Below, piece after piece: positions 5,149 through 6,066 of a stretch of 6,066 nucleotides of DNA. Both the position numbers and the translations under genes were made by a program. The notes under the pieces were generated by a model. The model ran no database searches and was not told the origin of the DNA. It saw only the letters and a list, made by a program, of their open reading frames with translations. Each line of letters starts with the position of its first letter. Position 1 is the first letter of the stretch. The DNA lies in the NCBI GenBank assembly GCA_024223125.1, contig JAAEOP010001343.1, positions 1 to 6,066 on the forward strand. Direction: 5' to 3'. The stretch comes from Chloroflexota bacterium (GTDB taxonomy: Bacteria > Chloroflexota > Anaerolineae > Promineifilales > Promineifilaceae).

Positions 5149-6066
5149 TTACTTATGAACCAACAAGTGCAGTTGTTCAATAATATGGGGGATGGTTGTC
5201 AGTTGTGCAGCCTGGTAAAGTTGGTTGAACCGGGATAGATTGAGTTGTTTTAGCGTGGTGATGGCAGCCACATCGGCCGGCAGTAGACGATGAAAACGTC
5301 CCATTTCTAAACGATTGGCCAAAGTGACGATGATGTTTTGAGCTACTTTTGCTAACTGTTTCTCATCACATGGGGGTAGTTGGGTTAGGGGTTGGCGCAC
5401 GAAGAGACAGTATTCGTTGACTGGTTCGGCGCTGACGCCTTGAGCTACCAATACGGCCGTTAACAATTCTCCCCACACCGACCCCCAAAAATGAAACAGA
5501 TAAAGGCCCGGCTCCTGCGGCAATACCACCATCTGGTTTGGGAGTATGTTTAGTGAGCGGGCAACCACCTGTGTGATCACATACGGAATGGCTGCATACG
5601 ATTTGCGAAAGCGCAATACATCATCTGCCACGGCATTCGGGGCCGGAGAAAGGCCAAAGCGGTACTTTTCTACCCACATAACCTTCATTGGTTGGCCGCC
5701 AAACAAAACCACTGTGCCGGGTGGGTAGCTGCGGTCAGTGTGGGCGATGGTACGGCCGCTGTGAGTGTTGACGGCCGTTATGCCCATCACATCGGCGCCA
5801 ATATTAGTATAAATTTCATGCTGGTCTATCAATTCTTGCAGTTTCTCATCCGGTTTCCATTCTCCCGGCCGTCCAGGTTGAATATAGCCAGCAAAAAGTA
5901 ACTGGGAGACAATTTTACGAATGTCCTTGCTGCTGATGTCCAGTGGCGTAATCCGGCGCAGATCGGCCAGGCGCACACTGCCCGTCGGGCTTTGCTTGAT
6001 GAGGCTGAAGATTTGTTGAACTAATACTGAGGGGCGAAAGCCATAGGCGGTGACATCTTCAATGAG
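5149..6066 (-). CDS. Probable Lhr-like DEAD/DEAH-box helicase, C-terminal part (partial)
   Basis: The reverse-strand frame is open from the right edge to the TAA at 5151-5149, giving 305 visible residues. The internal GTG at 5976 is not the likely start, because the upstream codons continue with sensible sequence (YGFRPSVLVQQIFSLIKQ). The helicase motor motifs would lie off the window. What is visible looks like the region after the RecA domains of large Lhr-type helicases: a winged-helix-like segment (LVQQIFSLI through LLFAGYIQPGRPGEW), then HEIYTNIG, TAVNTHSGRTIAHTD and a beta-rich YPPGTVVLFGGQPMKVMWVEKYRFGL segment, followed by a mostly alpha C-terminal domain. The assignment rests on remembered family patterns without an alignment and is moderate. 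It converges on the methyltransferase-like gene, with 17 nt between the stops. Confidence 0.65.
   Translation of the reverse strand, partial: LIEDVTAYGFRPSVLVQQIFSLIKQSPTGSVRLADLRRITPLDISSKDIRKIVSQLLFAGYIQPGRPGEWKPDEKLQELIDQHEIYTNIGADVMGITAVNTHSGRTIAHTDRSYPPGTVVLFGGQPMKVMWVEKYRFGLSPAPNAVADDVLRFRKSYAAIPYVITQVVARSLNILPNQMVVLPQEPGLYLFHFWGSVWGELLTAVLVAQGVSAEPVNEYCLFVRQPLTQLPPCDEKQLAKVAQNIIVTLANRLEMGRFHRLLPADVAAITTLKQLNLSRFNQLYQAAQLTTIPHIIEQLHLLVHK

Larger units (their letters stand above)
902..5778. repeat. Dispersed palindrome ACGGCCGT, ten exact copies
   Basis: Exact copies start at 902, 1498, 2155, 2411, 3427, 4571, 4655, 4808, 5453 and 5771. All lie within coding regions, in five of the seven protein genes. 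Seven are read as Thr-Ala-Val (including both minus-strand copies), two as x-Gly-Arg and one as Arg-Pro, so all three codon phases occur. Several more sites differ by one end base (for example 1825, 2602 and 3978). A random 6-kb sequence with equal base use would hold about 0.1 copies. Confidence 0.85.

Noticed and set aside
5974..5976. GTG at 5976 as the real start of the helicase-like gene.
   Set aside because: The frame stays open to the window edge with sequence that fits the same domain, and no ribosome site precedes the GTG.

Overview
The window looks like ordinary chromosomal sequence from a bacterium, most plausibly a member of the Chloroflexota (Anaerolineae-like). That placement is an inference. 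It rests on mid-range GC content, period-7 CAGT-type intergenic repeats, a strongly over-represented ACGGCCGT palindrome, and the general look of the hypothetical proteins. No single sequence here proves it.

Left part (1-710, minus strand): a tRNA-tuf transcription unit read right to left. A clear sigma-70 type promoter (-35 at 705-710, -10 at 683-688) precedes tRNA-Thr(UGU), tRNA-Tyr(GUA) and tRNA-Thr(GGU), then a perfect 15-bp hairpin, then the first 46 codons of tuf (EF-Tu), which runs off the left edge. This is the E. coli thrU-tyrU-glyT-thrT-tufB order without the tRNA-Gly. A run of five 7-bp repeats sits where the tRNA-Gly would be.

Middle part (735-5131, plus strand): five genes read rightward, starting from a TATAAT box divergent to the tRNA promoter. 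They are (1) a tail-anchored protein with an OB-fold-like N-terminal domain, (2) an ATP-grasp ligase-like enzyme, (3) a 95-residue protein with a five-cysteine, possibly zinc-binding motif, (4) an extended-SDR NAD(P)-dependent epimerase/dehydratase and (5) a divergent class I methyltransferase-like protein. Gaps are 36, 11, 71 and 27 nt, so one or two transcripts are plausible. The 71-nt gap is filled by a second period-7 CAGTNNN array that reaches the stop codon of gene 3 and continues as degenerate, partly inverted copies to the start codon of gene 4. Genes 2, 4 and 5 are enzyme-like, but no substrate or shared pathway can be read from the sequence.

Right part (5149-6066, minus strand): the C-terminal 305 residues of a probable Lhr-like DEAD/DEAH-box helicase, open to the right edge and converging on gene 5 with only 17 nt between stop codons.

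No mobile element, CRISPR array, defence system or phage module was found. The least ordinary signals are the ACGGCCGT palindrome (ten exact copies), the two heptamer arrays, the hairpin directly behind tRNA-Thr(GGU), and the two poorly characterised proteins (OB-fold/tail anchor and five-cysteine protein).
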